Positions 4,029 through 5,166 of a DNA stretch of 5,166 nucleotides are shown here, one piece after another. The notes under the pieces were generated by a model. The model was not told where the DNA came from and did no database searches. It saw only the letters and a program-made list of their open reading frames with translations. Positions within the stretch are counted from its first letter, which is position 1. Each line of letters starts with the position of its first letter. The position numbers were made by a program, and so were the translations under genes. This DNA is from an uncultured Clostridia bacterium (GTDB taxonomy: Bacteria > Bacillota_A > Clostridia > Christensenellales > Aristaeellaceae): contig CAMVBO010000158.1 in assembly GCA_947165745.1 (NCBI GenBank), positions 1 through 5,166 on the forward strand, in the 5' to 3' direction.

Positions 4029-4058
4029 CTTATCATGTAAACAAGGGCGGAGATACCA

Positions 4059-5087
4059 ATGATCGAACTTCGCAACCTGTCCAAGCGCTTCGTCACGGCG
4101 GACGGCCCGGTGGAGGCGCTGAAGGACGTGAACCTGACCGTGAACGACGGCGACATCTACGGCATCATCGGCATGAGCGGCGCGGGCAAAAGCACGCTGG
4201 TGCGCTGCATCAACATGTTGGAGCGGCCCACCGAGGGCAGCGTGTTGCTGGACGGGCGCGACCTGGGCACGCTGAACAAGAAGGAGATGCAGAACGTGCG
4301 CCGGCAGGTGACGATGATCTTCCAGTCGTTCAACCTGCTGATGCAGTCCACCTGCCTGCAGAACGTGATGTTTCCCCTGAAGCTGATCCACACGCCCCGT
4401 GCCCAGGCGGAGGCCCGGGCACGGGAGCTGCTGGAGACGGTGGGCCTGCCGGACAAGGCCAACGCCTACCCGGCCCAGCTGTCCGGCGGCCAGCAGCAGC
4501 GCATCGCCATCGCCCGGGCCCTGGCCACCAATCCCCGGGTGCTGCTGTGCGACGAGGCTACCAGCGCGCTCGACCCCAAGACCACCCAGTCCATCCTGGA
4601 GCTGATCCGACAGATCAACCGGGATACGGGCATCACCGTCATCGTCATCACCCACCAGATGAGCGTGGTGCAGGAGATCTGCAACCGCGTGGCCATCCTC
4701 GAGGACGGCCGCGTGGTCGAGGAGGGTGACGTCAGCCAAGTCTTCTCCCGCCCCCAGGCCGCGGCCACCCGCGCCCTGGTCTTCCCGGAGATGGCGGAGG
4801 CCGAAGCTTTCGGCCAGGCGGAGGGACAGCTCGTACGCCTGATCTTCGAAGGCGCGGACACCACCAGCAAGCCGCTCATCGCCTCCATGGCGATAGACTG
4901 CGGCATCGCGGCCAGCATCCTCAACGCCTCCACGCGCACCGTGGGCCAGCGGGAATACGGCTACATGCTCCTGCGCATCCCCGGCGGGCCGGATGAGCTC
5001 GCCCGCGCGGTGAACTACCTCTCCGGCACGCCCAACGTCACCGTGCAGGTCGAGGTCGAATACGCGGCAAAGGAGGCGGCGCAATGA
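4059..5087 (+). CDS. metN: Methionine ABC importer ATPase MetN with NIL domain
   Basis: Cytoplasmic ATPase of the methionine uptake complex; two copies drive the MetI permease pair. The 342-residue length is normal for the family. Visible ABC motifs are Walker A GMSGAGKST (38-46), Q-loop Q89 in IFQSFNLL, signature LSGGQQQ (141-147), Walker B VLLCDEATSALD (161-172) with catalytic E166, and the switch H199. The C-terminal NIL/ACT-like domain (about 257-336) is the one through which methionine inhibits transport in E. coli. The segment usually ending in N-I-L reads AASIL here, so the asparagine implicated in methionine sensing appears to be serine (S286). The start is supported by GGAG with 6 nt spacing. 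The gene overlaps metI by 4 nt (ATGA), implying translational coupling, and has its own promoter after metQ. Confidence 0.95.
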   Translation: MIELRNLSKRFVTADGPVEALKDVNLTVNDGDIYGIIGMSGAGKSTLVRCINMLERPTEGSVLLDGRDLGTLNKKEMQNVRRQVTMIFQSFNLLMQSTCLQNVMFPLKLIHTPRAQAEARARELLETVGLPDKANAYPAQLSGGQQQRIAIARALATNPRVLLCDEATSALDPKTTQSILELIRQINRDTGITVIVITHQMSVVQEICNRVAILEDGRVVEEGDVSQVFSRPQAAATRALVFPEMAEAEAFGQAEGQLVRLIFEGADTTSKPLIASMAIDCGIAASILNASTRTVGQREYGYMLLRIPGGPDELARAVNYLSGTPNVTVQVEVEYAAKEAAQ

Positions 5088-5166
5088 ATCCGTTCCTCAA
5101 GGCGTTCACACCGGAAAAGCTCTCCGAGGCCTGGGAGATCGTCCTGCGGGATTTCCCGGGCGAGCT
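5084..5166 (+). CDS. metI: Methionine ABC importer permease MetI, N-terminal fragment
   Basis: The ATG overlaps the metN stop as ATGA and is preceded by AGGAGG with 7 nt spacing, so this is a translated and probably coupled gene. Only 27 full codons (MNPFLKAFTPEKLSEAWEIV and a few more) are inside the window. They show a hydrophilic, amphipathic N-terminus before any membrane segment, somewhat longer than in E. coli MetI. Identity as MetI rests on the gene order binding protein-ATPase-permease rather than on conserved permease motifs, which would lie beyond the edge. Confidence 0.8.
   Translation, partial: MNPFLKAFTPEKLSEAWEIVLRDFPGE

Noticed and set aside
3048..5084. A 678-codon open frame on the minus strand opposite metQ and metN
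   Set aside because: It is antisense to two well-supported genes with RBS and motifs, has low-complexity His/Gly/Val/Leu/Gln/Asp-rich content, and arises from GC-rich codon bias in the opposite strand.

Overview
The window looks like the chromosome of a GC-rich Firmicute, most likely a gut-type member of class Clostridia. This is an inference from a butyrate kinase gene, strong AGGAGG ribosome-binding sites, GTG start codons, sigma-A-type promoters, a methionine ABC transporter of Firmicute layout, and GC-rich genes separated by AT-rich spacers. I cannot name a genus.

Layout from left to right. Positions 1-48 are AT-richer sequence unrelated to the adjoining gene. They cut a minus-strand butyrate kinase (45-593) to its N-terminal half. 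Next is a minus-strand tRNA-Gln(CTG)/tRNA-Glu(CTC) pair (925 down to 773) with a consensus promoter and a UUCG-loop terminator. Divergent from it is a small HPr-like protein (1164-1394) that has lost the phosphorylated histidine region. It converges on a minus-strand membrane-anchored YdcF/DUF218 protein (1455-2192), and the two share a 16-bp terminator stem. A long palindromic element (2281-2400) separates YdcF from a minus-strand Rrf2-family regulator with four clustered cysteines (2390-2809). Divergent from the regulator is a methionine-type ABC importer: substrate-binding protein (3099-3947), ATPase MetN with NIL domain (4059-5087), and the start of permease MetI (5084 to the edge).

The most remarkable feature is the substrate-binding protein. 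It is colinear with MetQ only if MetQ is cut at its inter-lobe hinge and its old ends are joined. The usual C-terminal two thirds come first, directly after the signal peptide, followed by an acidic linker and then the usual N-terminal third. It reads as a natural circular permutation. It also lacks the lipobox cysteine that normally anchors MetQ. It has a strong promoter and RBS and sits before metN-metI, so it is probably functional.

The Rrf2 regulator and the importer are divergent across a 289-bp spacer containing CTATAA-type dyads around the metQ promoter, which suggests local control of methionine or cysteine-type uptake. metN has its own consensus promoter just after the metQ stop and a leader hairpin, so binding protein and transporter may be made in different amounts.
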